Origin: RAM1 sp041905405
GTDB taxonomy: Bacteria; Pseudomonadota; Gammaproteobacteria; Burkholderiales; Burkholderiaceae_C
DNA: 64,000 bases
Assembly (NCBI GenBank): GCA_041905405.1
Contig: JAYRLC010000007.1
Coordinates: 85,696-149,695, forward strand
Direction of reading: 5' to 3'
In this document: positions 16,224 to 24,178 of the stretch, piece after piece
How positions within the stretch are numbered: position 1 is the first letter of the stretch
Layout: the number at the start of each line of letters is the position of its first letter
Notes under the pieces: generated by a model
Databases searched by the model: none
Told to the model about the DNA's origin: nothing
Seen by the model: the letters and a program-made list of their open reading frames with translations, nothing else
Translations under genes and position numbers: made by a program

Positions 16224-17201
16224 ATGAGCCTGATCACCCGCTGCCCCGCCTGCGGCACGATGTTCAAAGTCGTGCCGGACCAACTCAGGATTTCAGAAGG
16301 CTGGGTGCGCTGCGGGCACTGCGCCGAAGTGTTCGACGCGTCGGCCCACATGCAGGCAGAAGGGACGCCACCCCCGAACGCGGCCGCGCACCTGCCATCG
16401 CCCACGGTGCAGGCCGTGCAGGCGCCGCAGCCCGAGTCGCCGCCAGCGCCTGCGTCCATTCCCGTGCCGGTGCCCGAGCAGGTCGCAGAGCCCGCTGCAG
16501 CCATCCCGGATTTCCGCATCGAGCCGTTCAACCCGCCGGACGATGAGCTGTACGCCGTACCGGGCGCCCCCCGCGTGGCAGAAGACGCGGAGCCGGCCGA
16601 CGCGCAGGGCTATGACCTGCCGGCCATGGAAGAGCTGCGTGCACAGGCTGTCGAACCCGCAGTCGATGCCCCACCCATGCAGGACGTGTCGTTCGTGCGG
16701 CAGGCGCGACGCCAGGCGTTCTGGCGCAAGCCCGCCGTGCGCGGCGTGCTGGCGCTGGTGGCGGTGGTGCTGGTCGCGGCACTGGCGCTGCAGATGACGG
16801 TGCAGGAGCGTGACCGTATTGCCGCGGCCCAGCCTGCGCTGCTGCCGTTGCTGCAGCAGCTGTGCGGGCCACTGCAATGCACGGTGGGCCCGCCCCGCCA
16901 GATCGAATCGGTCGTGGTGGACGGCTCCACCTTCAGCCGCCTGCGCGGCGATGCGTACCGGCTGAGCTTCACGCTGCGCAACCAGGCCGCCAATGAAATA
17001 GCCATGCCTTCGATCGAGCTCACGCTGACCGACGCGCAGGACCAGCCGCTGGTGCGGCGGGTGCTGTCGCCCGCCGACATGGGGGCGGCAACCGCTGCAC
17101 TGCCAGCAGGCGCCGAATGGGGCGGCAACCTGGCCATGAACGTCACCGCCAACGGCGCGGGCCGCATCGCGGGCTACCGCGTGCTGGCGTTCTACCCCTG
17201 A
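16224..17201 (+). CDS. Zinc-ribbon and DUF3426 membrane protein
   Basis: This 325-residue protein starts with an MJ0042-type zinc ribbon (CPAC at residues 8-11 and CGHC near 31-34). A long Pro/Ala-rich acidic linker follows, then one membrane segment (GVLALVAVVLVAALALQM, about 174-191) and a C-terminal DUF3426 domain predicted outside the cytoplasm. The role is unknown; the gene commonly follows prmA in betaproteobacteria. ATG 16224 starts exactly at the zinc ribbon. Confidence 0.85.
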   Translation: MSLITRCPACGTMFKVVPDQLRISEGWVRCGHCAEVFDASAHMQAEGTPPPNAAAHLPSPTVQAVQAPQPESPPAPASIPVPVPEQVAEPAAAIPDFRIEPFNPPDDELYAVPGAPRVAEDAEPADAQGYDLPAMEELRAQAVEPAVDAPPMQDVSFVRQARRQAFWRKPAVRGVLALVAVVLVAALALQMTVQERDRIAAAQPALLPLLQQLCGPLQCTVGPPRQIESVVVDGSTFSRLRGDAYRLSFTLRNQAANEIAMPSIELTLTDAQDQPLVRRVLSPADMGAATAALPAGAEWGGNLAMNVTANGAGRIAGYRVLAFYP

Positions 17202-17234
17202 ACATTTCAACCTTCAACAGAAAGAAAAACATCC

Positions 17235-18128
17235 ATGGCAGCAGTGATCTGTGGCTCCCTGGCCTTTGACACCATCATGACCTTCGAGGGCCGGTTCTCC
17301 GAGCAGATCCTGCCGGACCAGCTGCACATCCTGAACGTATCGTTCCTGGTGCCCGCGCTGCGGCGCGACTTTGGCGGCTGCGCGGGCAACATCGCCTACA
17401 GCCTGAAGGCGCTGGGCGGCACGCCGCTGCCCATGGCCACCGTGGGCAGCGACGGCGCGGACTACGTGGAGCGGCTCAAGCAGCTGGGCATCAGCACCGA
17501 ATTCGTGCGCCAGGTGGGCGACACCATGACGGCACAGGCCATGATCATGACCGACCGTGACAACAACCAGATCACGGCGTTTCACCCCGGCGCGATGATG
17601 CAGGCGCACACCACGCGCATCGAGGCGCGTGGCGACATCAAGCTGGGCATCATCTCGCCCGACGGACGCGACGCCATGCTGCAGCACGCGCAGCAGTTCA
17701 GGGCGGCCGACATCCCGTTCGTGTTCGACCCCGGCCAGGGCCTGCCCATGTTCGACGGCAAGGAGCTGGCGCACTTCATCGACCAGGCGACCTGGGTCAC
17801 GGTCAATGACTACGAGGGCAAGATGCTCAGCGAGCGCACGGGCTGGAGCAGCGCCGACATCTCGCGCCGCGTGCAGGGGCTGGTGGTGACGCTGGGCGCC
17901 GAAGGCTGCGAGGTCTGGATCGACGGCAACAAGACGCTGGTGCCGCCCGTGAAAGCGGCCGAGGTGGTGGACCCCACCGGCTGCGGCGACGCCTGGCGCG
18001 GCGCGCTGCTGCACGGGCTGGAGCAGGGCTGGTCACTGGCCAGGTGCGCCGAGCTGGGCAACAAGGTGGGCGCGATCAAGATCGCGAGCCGCGGGCCGCA
18101 GAACTACTCTTTGTCCGGGCTGGTTTAG
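17235..18128 (+). CDS. PfkB-family carbohydrate/nucleoside kinase
   Basis: This 297-residue ribokinase-fold kinase transfers phosphate from ATP to a sugar or nucleoside hydroxyl. The N-terminal part has the glycine motif GGCAGNIAYSLKALGG. The C-terminal PfkB signature DPTGCGDAWRGALLHGL holds the anion hole and the catalytic Asp. It resembles the adenosine kinase-like proteins of betaproteobacteria, but the substrate is unproven. The gene starts 33 bases after the DUF3426 gene, with an A-rich spacer containing AGAAAG. Confidence 0.88.
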   Translation: MAAVICGSLAFDTIMTFEGRFSEQILPDQLHILNVSFLVPALRRDFGGCAGNIAYSLKALGGTPLPMATVGSDGADYVERLKQLGISTEFVRQVGDTMTAQAMIMTDRDNNQITAFHPGAMMQAHTTRIEARGDIKLGIISPDGRDAMLQHAQQFRAADIPFVFDPGQGLPMFDGKELAHFIDQATWVTVNDYEGKMLSERTGWSSADISRRVQGLVVTLGAEGCEVWIDGNKTLVPPVKAAEVVDPTGCGDAWRGALLHGLEQGWSLARCAELGNKVGAIKIASRGPQNYSLSGLV

Positions 18129-18148
18129 CAACTTTCCTGCACTGCGCA

Positions 18149-18394
18149 GCAAAGCCACGCGGGCGGTGTGCGGGGCTGGGGGCTTCACTGTGACGGTCGC
18201 CTTCGGCGACTTCCCTGCGCTGCTCAGGGATCGGTCGCACCGCAGAACTCACTGCATTGCGCTTCGCTCCACTCCGTTCAGACAGCTGCGGTGAGTCCGA
18301 GCACGAAGCGCGCTTAGCGCGCCGACACTCACCCTTGTGCTGCTCGGCGCCACAAAGGCGCCCCCAGCCCCGCACACCGCCCACGTGGCTTTGC
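18149..18394. repeat. 246-bp element with 35-bp terminal inverted repeats
   Basis: This non-coding element fills the 350-base gap between two convergent genes. Its termini 18149-18183 and 18360-18394 are inverted repeats matching at 34 of 35 positions. The interior holds further hairpins: GTCGCC-TTC-GGCGAC at 18197-18211, a GCGCGC pair separated by TTA near 18308-18322, and GGCGCC-ACAAA-GGCGCC at 18346-18362. It is unrelated by eye to the 180-base elements near 0.7-1.1 kb. It could be a MITE-like element, a bidirectional terminator or a structured RNA. Confidence 0.8.
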
Positions 18395-18478
18395 AGTGAC
18401 AGGGTTGGCGCGCGACCGCCTGCCGCGAAGCAGCGAGCGGCACAACCAAACCCGAACCGCAAGGATGAGAAGATGGAC

Positions 18479-19246
18479 TCACCCCCGCGCCAGCGACGCC
18501 CCGCCATCTACCGCGATCGTCTGCCCCACCACGTAGTCTCCTGCGCGTGACGCCAGGTAGATCGCGATGCCGGCCATGTCCTCGTCCTGGCCGATGCGGC
18601 CGGCCGGAATGCGTTTGGACACTTGGTCGCCGTTGTCGCGGGCGTCCTTGTTCATTTCCGACGCGAACGCGCCCGGCGCGATGCCGCTCACGGCAATGTT
18701 GTCCTTGGCCAGCCGCAGCGACAGGCGCTTGGTCAGGTGGATCAGGCCGGCCTTGCTGGCCGCGTACGAATACGTCTCCAGCGGGTTGACCGAGATGCCG
18801 TCGATCGACGCGACGTTGATCACCTTGGCGGTGCGGCCCGCGGCGGCCTTCACCAGCAGCGGGTGCAGCGCCTGCGTCAGGAAGAACGGTGTCTTGACGT
18901 TGACGTTCATTACTTTGTCCCAGCCGCTTTCGGGGAACACGTCGAACGGTTCAGCCCAGGCGGCGCCGGCGTTGTTCACCAGGATGTCCAGCGCCGGCTC
19001 ACGTTCGGCCAGCGCGGCGGCCAGCGCCCTGGCGCCCGCCACGGTGGACACGTCGCCAGGAATTGAGATGCAGGTGCCCAGCGACGCCAGCTCCGCGGCC
19101 GTGGCGTCGCAGGCGGCCGCCTTGCGGGCCGTGATGTAGACGCGCGCGCCCTGCTTCAGAAAGCCGGTGGCGATCATGCTGCCGATGCCGCGCGAGCCGC
19201 CGGTCACCAGCGCCACGCGGCCCTGCAGCGAAAAAAGGTCGTTCAT
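18479..19246 (-). CDS. Short-chain dehydrogenase/reductase (SDR)
   Basis: This 255-residue classical SDR contains the cofactor loop TGGSRGIG, NNAGAAWAEP, the catalytic Ser in NVASIDG, the YSYAASK motif, and a C-terminal GQTIAVDGG. Basic residues after the second strand (TARK) suggest NADP(H). It resembles RhlG/gluconate 5-dehydrogenase-type reductases; the substrate is unknown. The start ATG 19246 follows AAGGAGCATCCC, a clear ribosome binding site, and was preferred over a longer upstream frame. It is divergent from the lipoprotein gene at 19356. Confidence 0.88.
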   Translation of the reverse strand: MNDLFSLQGRVALVTGGSRGIGSMIATGFLKQGARVYITARKAAACDATAAELASLGTCISIPGDVSTVAGARALAAALAEREPALDILVNNAGAAWAEPFDVFPESGWDKVMNVNVKTPFFLTQALHPLLVKAAAGRTAKVINVASIDGISVNPLETYSYAASKAGLIHLTKRLSLRLAKDNIAVSGIAPGAFASEMNKDARDNGDQVSKRIPAGRIGQDEDMAGIAIYLASRAGDYVVGQTIAVDGGASLARG

Positions 19247-19355
19247 GGGATGCTCCTTGTTGTGAGTTGGCTCGCAGCGTACGCGGCGGCACCCGGGCGG
19301 CCAATCACCTGCATGACAGTCGGCTACCATGTCCCCAACAACGTAGGAGGCGAAC

Positions 19356-20810
19356 ATGTTGCACCGTGCTGGCGTGGCCGTTTGGACCCTGGGTTTTGCC
19401 GTGATGCTGGCGTCCTGTTCGACGCCATTGCCAGAACGGGCGCAAAGCCCGCTGCTGCGGGCGGAAAAGGCCATGGGCGGCAACGGCCTGCAGTCGCTGC
19501 GCTACACGGCCACGGGCACGGGCGGCACGTTCGGCCAGGCCTGGCAGGCCGGCATGGCCTGGCCGCAGCTCACTTACACGTCGTTCTCACGCTGGATGGA
19601 CTATGACAACGCGGCCCTGCGCGAGGATTTCGCGCGCCGCCGCGCCGAGCCGACCGGCGGCGGCGCCGTGCCCCTTCTGGGCATGGGGGACCAGCAGATG
19701 ACCGGCCTGCTACGCGGCACGCAGGCCTGGAACATGGCCGGGCCCGCGGCCTTGCCGGCGCCGGTCGCGCTGGATGCGCGCATCCACGACCTGTGGACGT
19801 CGCCGCATGGCGTGATCAAGGCGGCGCTGCGCAACCGCGCCACGATGCAGATGGAAGGCGAGACGGCCGTGTTCTCGTTCACCGAGCCGGGCCGCTTCAG
19901 CGCCACGCTGCGGGTCAATGCCCAGGGCCTGGTGGAGCGCGTGGACTCGGTCATGCCCAACCCTGTGCTGGGCGACACGCGCGTGAGCACGGTGTACTCA
20001 GACTACCGTGACCACGGCGGCGTGAAGTTCCCGGGCCGCATCCGCCAGACTCAGGGCGGCTTTGCCGTGCTGGACCTGCAGGTCACCGGCATTCAGGTCA
20101 ACGAGCCGGTCAACGTGCAGGTGCCCGCCGCTGCGCAGGCCGGCGAACGCGTGGTGGCGGACAAGGCGGCCGACGGCGTCTGGTTCCTGGCGGGGGGCTC
20201 GCACAACAGTGTGCTGGTGGAGATGGCCGACCACCTGCTGCTGGTGGAAAGCCCCCTGTATGACGGCCGCGCCGAAGCCGTCATGGCCGAGGCCCGGCGC
20301 CTGGTGCCCGGCAAGGAACTGCGCTACGTCGTCAATTCGCACCACCATTTCGACCATGCGGGTGGCTTGAGGGCCGCGGCCGCCACCGGGGCCACGCTGA
20401 TCGTGAGCGAGCAGGCGCGGCCCTGGTTCGAACGCGTGCTGGCCAACCCCAACCGCATCAGCCCCGACGCGCTGGCGCGGTCCGGCAAAAAGGCGGCGGT
20501 CCTGGGCGTGAACGGCCAGCGCAGCTTCAGTGACGGGGCGCGGACGGTGGACATCTACATGATCGAAGAGAGCCTGCATGCCCAGGGCTTCATGCTGGTG
20601 CACCTGCCTCGTGAGCGCCTGCTGATCCAGGCCGACGCATTCACGCCGGGGGCGCCCGGCGCCGCGCCGCCCGCCGTGCCCAATGCCAACCACGTCAACC
20701 TGCTGCAAAACGTGGCACGGCTGCAGCTGGAGGTGGACCGCATCCTGCCGCTGCATGGGCGCATGGTGCCCATGGCGGACCTGCGGGCGGCGGTCGCGCG
20801 CAAGCCCTGA
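19356..20810 (+). CDS. Metallo-beta-lactamase-fold lipoprotein
   Basis: This 484-residue exported protein has a lipobox-like signal peptide (VMLASCSTP, Cys near residue 24). It has an N-terminal domain of unknown type and a C-terminal metallo-hydrolase domain with HHHFDHAGG at 329-337 (His329, His331, Asp333, His334), an Asp in LIQADAF and a final His in LPLHGR. The usual His of the HxPGH region is present only as a degenerate SLHAQG. Substrate unknown. A strong ribosome binding site (TAGGAGG) precedes the ATG. The 3' end is 11 bases from the convergent icmF stop. Confidence 0.85.
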   Translation: MLHRAGVAVWTLGFAVMLASCSTPLPERAQSPLLRAEKAMGGNGLQSLRYTATGTGGTFGQAWQAGMAWPQLTYTSFSRWMDYDNAALREDFARRRAEPTGGGAVPLLGMGDQQMTGLLRGTQAWNMAGPAALPAPVALDARIHDLWTSPHGVIKAALRNRATMQMEGETAVFSFTEPGRFSATLRVNAQGLVERVDSVMPNPVLGDTRVSTVYSDYRDHGGVKFPGRIRQTQGGFAVLDLQVTGIQVNEPVNVQVPAAAQAGERVVADKAADGVWFLAGGSHNSVLVEMADHLLLVESPLYDGRAEAVMAEARRLVPGKELRYVVNSHHHFDHAGGLRAAAATGATLIVSEQARPWFERVLANPNRISPDALARSGKKAAVLGVNGQRSFSDGARTVDIYMIEESLHAQGFMLVHLPRERLLIQADAFTPGAPGAAPPAVPNANHVNLLQNVARLQLEVDRILPLHGRMVPMADLRAAVARKP

Positions 20811-20821
20811 CGCCGGCGGCG

Positions 20822-23800
20822 CTACATGTTGCGCCGGTACTGCCCACCCACCTCGAACAGTGCCCTGGTGATCTGGCCGAGCGAGCACACGCGCACGGCG
20901 TCCATCAGCACCTCGAACACGTTGGCGTTGTCCATCACGGCCTGCTGAAGCCGCTTGAGCATGGCGGGTGATTCACCCGCGTTGCGCGCGTGAAAGTCCT
21001 GCAGCCGCGTGAGCTGGCTGCGCTTTTCTTCCTCGGTGCTGCGGGCCAGCTCCAGCTTGTCGAGCACGGCGTCGCCATGCGGGTTGCGGAAGGTGTTGAC
21101 GCCGATGATGGGCAGCTCGCCCGTGTGCTTGAGCATCTCGTAGTGCATGCTCTCGTCCTGGATGCGGCCACGCTGGTAGCCTGTTTCCATCGCGCCCAGC
21201 ACGCCGCCGCGCTCGGCGATCCGCTCGAACTCGGCCAGCACGGCTTCCTCGACCAGCTCGGTCAGCTCCTCGATGATGAACGCGCCCTGGTTGGGGTTTT
21301 CGTTCTTGGCCAGGCCCCATTCGCGGTTGATGATGAGCTGGATCGCCATGGCGCGGCGCACCGAGTCCTCGGTCGGCGTGGTGATGGCCTCGTCGAACGC
21401 GTTGGTGTGCAGGCTGTTGCAGTTGTCGTAGATCGCGATCAGCGCCTGCAGCGTGGTGCGGATGTCGTTGAACTGGATTTCCTGTGCGTGCAGGCTGCGG
21501 CCCGAGGTCTGAATGTGGTATTTGAGCTTCTGGCTGCGCTCGTTGGCGCCGTATTTTTCCTTCATGGCCACGGCCCAGATGCGGCGCGCCACGCGGCCCA
21601 TGACGGTGTATTCCGGGTCCATGCCGTTGCTGAAGAAGAAGCTCAGGTTGGGCGCGAAGTCGTCGATGTGCATGCCGCGCGCCAGGTACGCTTCCACAAA
21701 GGTGAAGCCGTTGCTCAGCGTGAACGCCAGCTGGCTGATCGGGTTGGCTCCGGCCTCGGCGATGTGATAGCCGCTGATCGACACGCTGTAGAAGTTGCGC
21801 ACGTTGTGGTGCACAAAGTACTGCGCGATGTCGCCCATGACCTTCAGGCTGAACTCGGTGCTGAAGATGCAGGTGTTCTGGCCCTGGTCTTCTTTCAGGA
21901 TGTCGGCCTGCACCGTGCCGCGCACGTTGGCCAGCACCCATTCGCGGATCTTGGCGGCTTCGGTGTCGGTGGGCTCGCGGCCGTTCTCGGCCTTGAACTT
22001 GTCGATGTTCTGGTCGATGGCCGTGTTCATGAACATCGCCAGAATGCTGGGCGCCGGGCCGTTGATGGTCATGGACACCGACGTGGCGGGGTTGCACAGG
22101 TCAAAGCCGCCGTACAGCACCTTCATGTCGTCCAGCGTCGCGATGGACACGCCCGAGTTGCCGACCTTGCCGTAGATGTCGGGCCGCAGGTCGGGGTCGT
22201 TGCCGTACAGCGTGACCGAGTCGAACGCGGTGGACAGGCGCTTGGCCGGCATGCCCTCGGACAGCAGCTTGAAGCGCCGGTTGGTGCGGAACGGGTCGCC
22301 TTCGCCCGCGAACATGCGGGTGGGGTCCTCGCCCTCGCGCTTGAAGGCAAAGGTGCCGGCAGTGTAGGGGTAGCTGCCCGGCACGTTATCCAGCATCAGC
22401 CACTTCAGGATTTCGCCATGGTCCTCGTACTGCGGCAGGCTGACCTTGCGGATGGTGGTGCCCGACAGTGATCTGGTCGTGAGCGCCGTGCGGATTTCCT
22501 TGTCGCGGATCTTCACGACATATTCGTCGCCAGCGTAGGCCTGCTTCATCTGTGGCCATTGGGCGATGAGCTTTTTCTCGGCGCCGCCCAGGCGGCCTTC
22601 GCGCTCCTGGGCCAGCGCATCCAGCGCCGCGACGGCATTGCCCTTGGCGGGATCGGCGGCCTTGAGCATGCGCATGGATTCACGCAGCTGCTGCGCCTCG
22701 CGCGCGACCACGGCCTGCGCGCGGGCGCGCTGCTTGTAGCCGCGAACGGTGTCGCTGATCTCGGCCAGGTAGCGCGTGCGCGCCGCGGGAACGATGGGTG
22801 TCTGGTTGGTGCTGTGGCGCACATTCATCGCGGGCAGCGCGCCGCCGTCGACCTTCAGGCCCAGCGCCGCCAGCCGGGGCTTGAGTGCCTGGTACAGCGC
22901 CGTGACGCCGTCGTCGTTGAAGCGCGCGGCCATGGTGCCGAACACGGGCATCTCGTCGGGGCGCTTGCCCCAGGCTTCCTTGTTGCGCTGGACCTGCTTG
23001 GCCACGTCGCGCAGCGCATCGGCCGCGCCCTTGCGGTCGAACTTGTTGATGGCGACGAATTCGGCGAAGTCCAGCATGTCGATTTTTTCGAGCTGGCTGG
23101 CCGCGCCGAACTCGGGCGTCATGACGTACAGGGGCACGTCGACGTGCGGCACGATGGCGGCGTCGCCCTGGCCAATGCCCGAGGTTTCCACGACCACCAG
23201 GTCGAAGCCCGCGGCCTTGCAGGCGGCGATGACGTCGGGCAGGGCCGCCGAAATTTCGCTGCCGAAGTCCCGCGTGGCCAGGCTGCGCATGAACACGCGC
23301 GAACCCTGGCCCCACGGCCCGATCGCGTTCATGCGGATGCGGTCGCCCAGCAGCGCGCCGCCGCTCTTGCGCCGCGACGGGTCGATGGAGATTACGGCCA
23401 CGCGCAGCGCATCGCCCTGGTCCAGCCGCAGGCGGCGGATGAGTTCGTCGGTCAGCGACGACTTGCCCGCGCCGCCCGTGCCGGTGATGCCCAGCACCGG
23501 CACCTGGCGTTGCGCCGCGGCCTGCTGGATGGACGCGACCAGCGCCGCGTCGGCCTTGCCGTTTTCCAGCGCCGTGATCAGTTGCGCCAGCGCGCGCCAG
23601 TTCATTTCGCCATGGCCCTGGATCGCATCGACCGACCTGGGGGCGTAAGAGGTCAGGTCCTGGTCGCAGCGCATGACCATCTCGCCAATCATCCCCTGCA
23701 GGCCCATGCGCTGGCCGTCTTCGGGGCTGTAGATGCGGGTGACGCCGTAGGCCTGCAGTTCGCGGATTTCGGGCGGCACGATCACGCCGCCACCGCCGCC

Positions 23801-24115
23801 AAAGACCTGGATGTGCGCGCCGCCACGCTGCTTGAGCAGGTCCACCATGTACTTGAAGTACTCGACGTGGCCGCCCTGGTAGCTGCTGATGGCGATGCCC
23901 TGCGCATCCTCCTGCAGGGCGGCCGTCACCACCTCGTCCACGCTGCGGTTGTGGCCCAGATGGATCACCTCGGCGCCCATGCCCTGCAGGATGCGCCGCA
24001 TGATGTTGATGGCCGCGTCGTGCCCGTCGAACAGGCTGGCCGCCGTGACAAAACGCACTTTGTGCGTGGGCCGGTAGTTGGCCAGCGCCTTGAATTCGGC
24101 GGACAGGTCGGTCAT
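20822..24115 (-). CDS. icmF: Fused isobutyryl-CoA mutase IcmF (B12-binding, G-protein chaperone, mutase)
   Basis: IcmF interconverts isobutyryl-CoA and n-butyryl-CoA with adenosylcobalamin, linking branched-chain and fatty acid catabolism. The 1097-residue protein has the B12-binding domain first (FDGHDAAIN at about 29-37), then a MeaB-like GTPase with P-loop GTGGAGKSS, then the TIM-barrel mutase subunit. This domain order marks IcmF and not methylmalonyl-CoA mutase. ATG 24115 is preceded by AGGAG about 9 bases away; the frame extends a further 11 codons upstream but lacks a better site. A promoter with a perfect palindromic operator lies at 24144-24173. Confidence 0.95.
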   Translation of the reverse strand: MTDLSAEFKALANYRPTHKVRFVTAASLFDGHDAAINIMRRILQGMGAEVIHLGHNRSVDEVVTAALQEDAQGIAISSYQGGHVEYFKYMVDLLKQRGGAHIQVFGGGGGVIVPPEIRELQAYGVTRIYSPEDGQRMGLQGMIGEMVMRCDQDLTSYAPRSVDAIQGHGEMNWRALAQLITALENGKADAALVASIQQAAAQRQVPVLGITGTGGAGKSSLTDELIRRLRLDQGDALRVAVISIDPSRRKSGGALLGDRIRMNAIGPWGQGSRVFMRSLATRDFGSEISAALPDVIAACKAAGFDLVVVETSGIGQGDAAIVPHVDVPLYVMTPEFGAASQLEKIDMLDFAEFVAINKFDRKGAADALRDVAKQVQRNKEAWGKRPDEMPVFGTMAARFNDDGVTALYQALKPRLAALGLKVDGGALPAMNVRHSTNQTPIVPAARTRYLAEISDTVRGYKQRARAQAVVAREAQQLRESMRMLKAADPAKGNAVAALDALAQEREGRLGGAEKKLIAQWPQMKQAYAGDEYVVKIRDKEIRTALTTRSLSGTTIRKVSLPQYEDHGEILKWLMLDNVPGSYPYTAGTFAFKREGEDPTRMFAGEGDPFRTNRRFKLLSEGMPAKRLSTAFDSVTLYGNDPDLRPDIYGKVGNSGVSIATLDDMKVLYGGFDLCNPATSVSMTINGPAPSILAMFMNTAIDQNIDKFKAENGREPTDTEAAKIREWVLANVRGTVQADILKEDQGQNTCIFSTEFSLKVMGDIAQYFVHHNVRNFYSVSISGYHIAEAGANPISQLAFTLSNGFTFVEAYLARGMHIDDFAPNLSFFFSNGMDPEYTVMGRVARRIWAVAMKEKYGANERSQKLKYHIQTSGRSLHAQEIQFNDIRTTLQALIAIYDNCNSLHTNAFDEAITTPTEDSVRRAMAIQLIINREWGLAKNENPNQGAFIIEELTELVEEAVLAEFERIAERGGVLGAMETGYQRGRIQDESMHYEMLKHTGELPIIGVNTFRNPHGDAVLDKLELARSTEEEKRSQLTRLQDFHARNAGESPAMLKRLQQAVMDNANVFEVLMDAVRVCSLGQITRALFEVGGQYRRNM

Positions 24116-24143
24116 GGTGCAGGGCTCCTCATGCGAACCCCTG

Positions 24144-24173
24144 ACCATACTTGACGTTTACGTAAACGTCAAT
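24144..24173 (-). promoter_or_regulatory. icmF promoter with 22-bp palindromic operator
   Basis: A perfect palindrome (half site TTGACGTTTAC, 24151-24161; mirror half 24162-24172) lies 36 bases upstream of the icmF start. On the minus strand the same bases supply a -35 box TTGACG, then a 17-base spacer, then TATGGT as -10. The operator therefore covers the -35 and the spacer. Similar palindromes have been described, as far as I recall, for MerR-type LiuR regulators of branched-chain amino acid catabolism; that match was not verified. No such regulator gene is in the window. Confidence 0.7.
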
Positions 24174-24178
24174 ATCGG

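Noticed and set aside
20990..22471. Long plus-strand frame opposite icmF
   Set aside because: Antisense shadow of the mutase domain of icmF; composition typical of reverse-frame translation.
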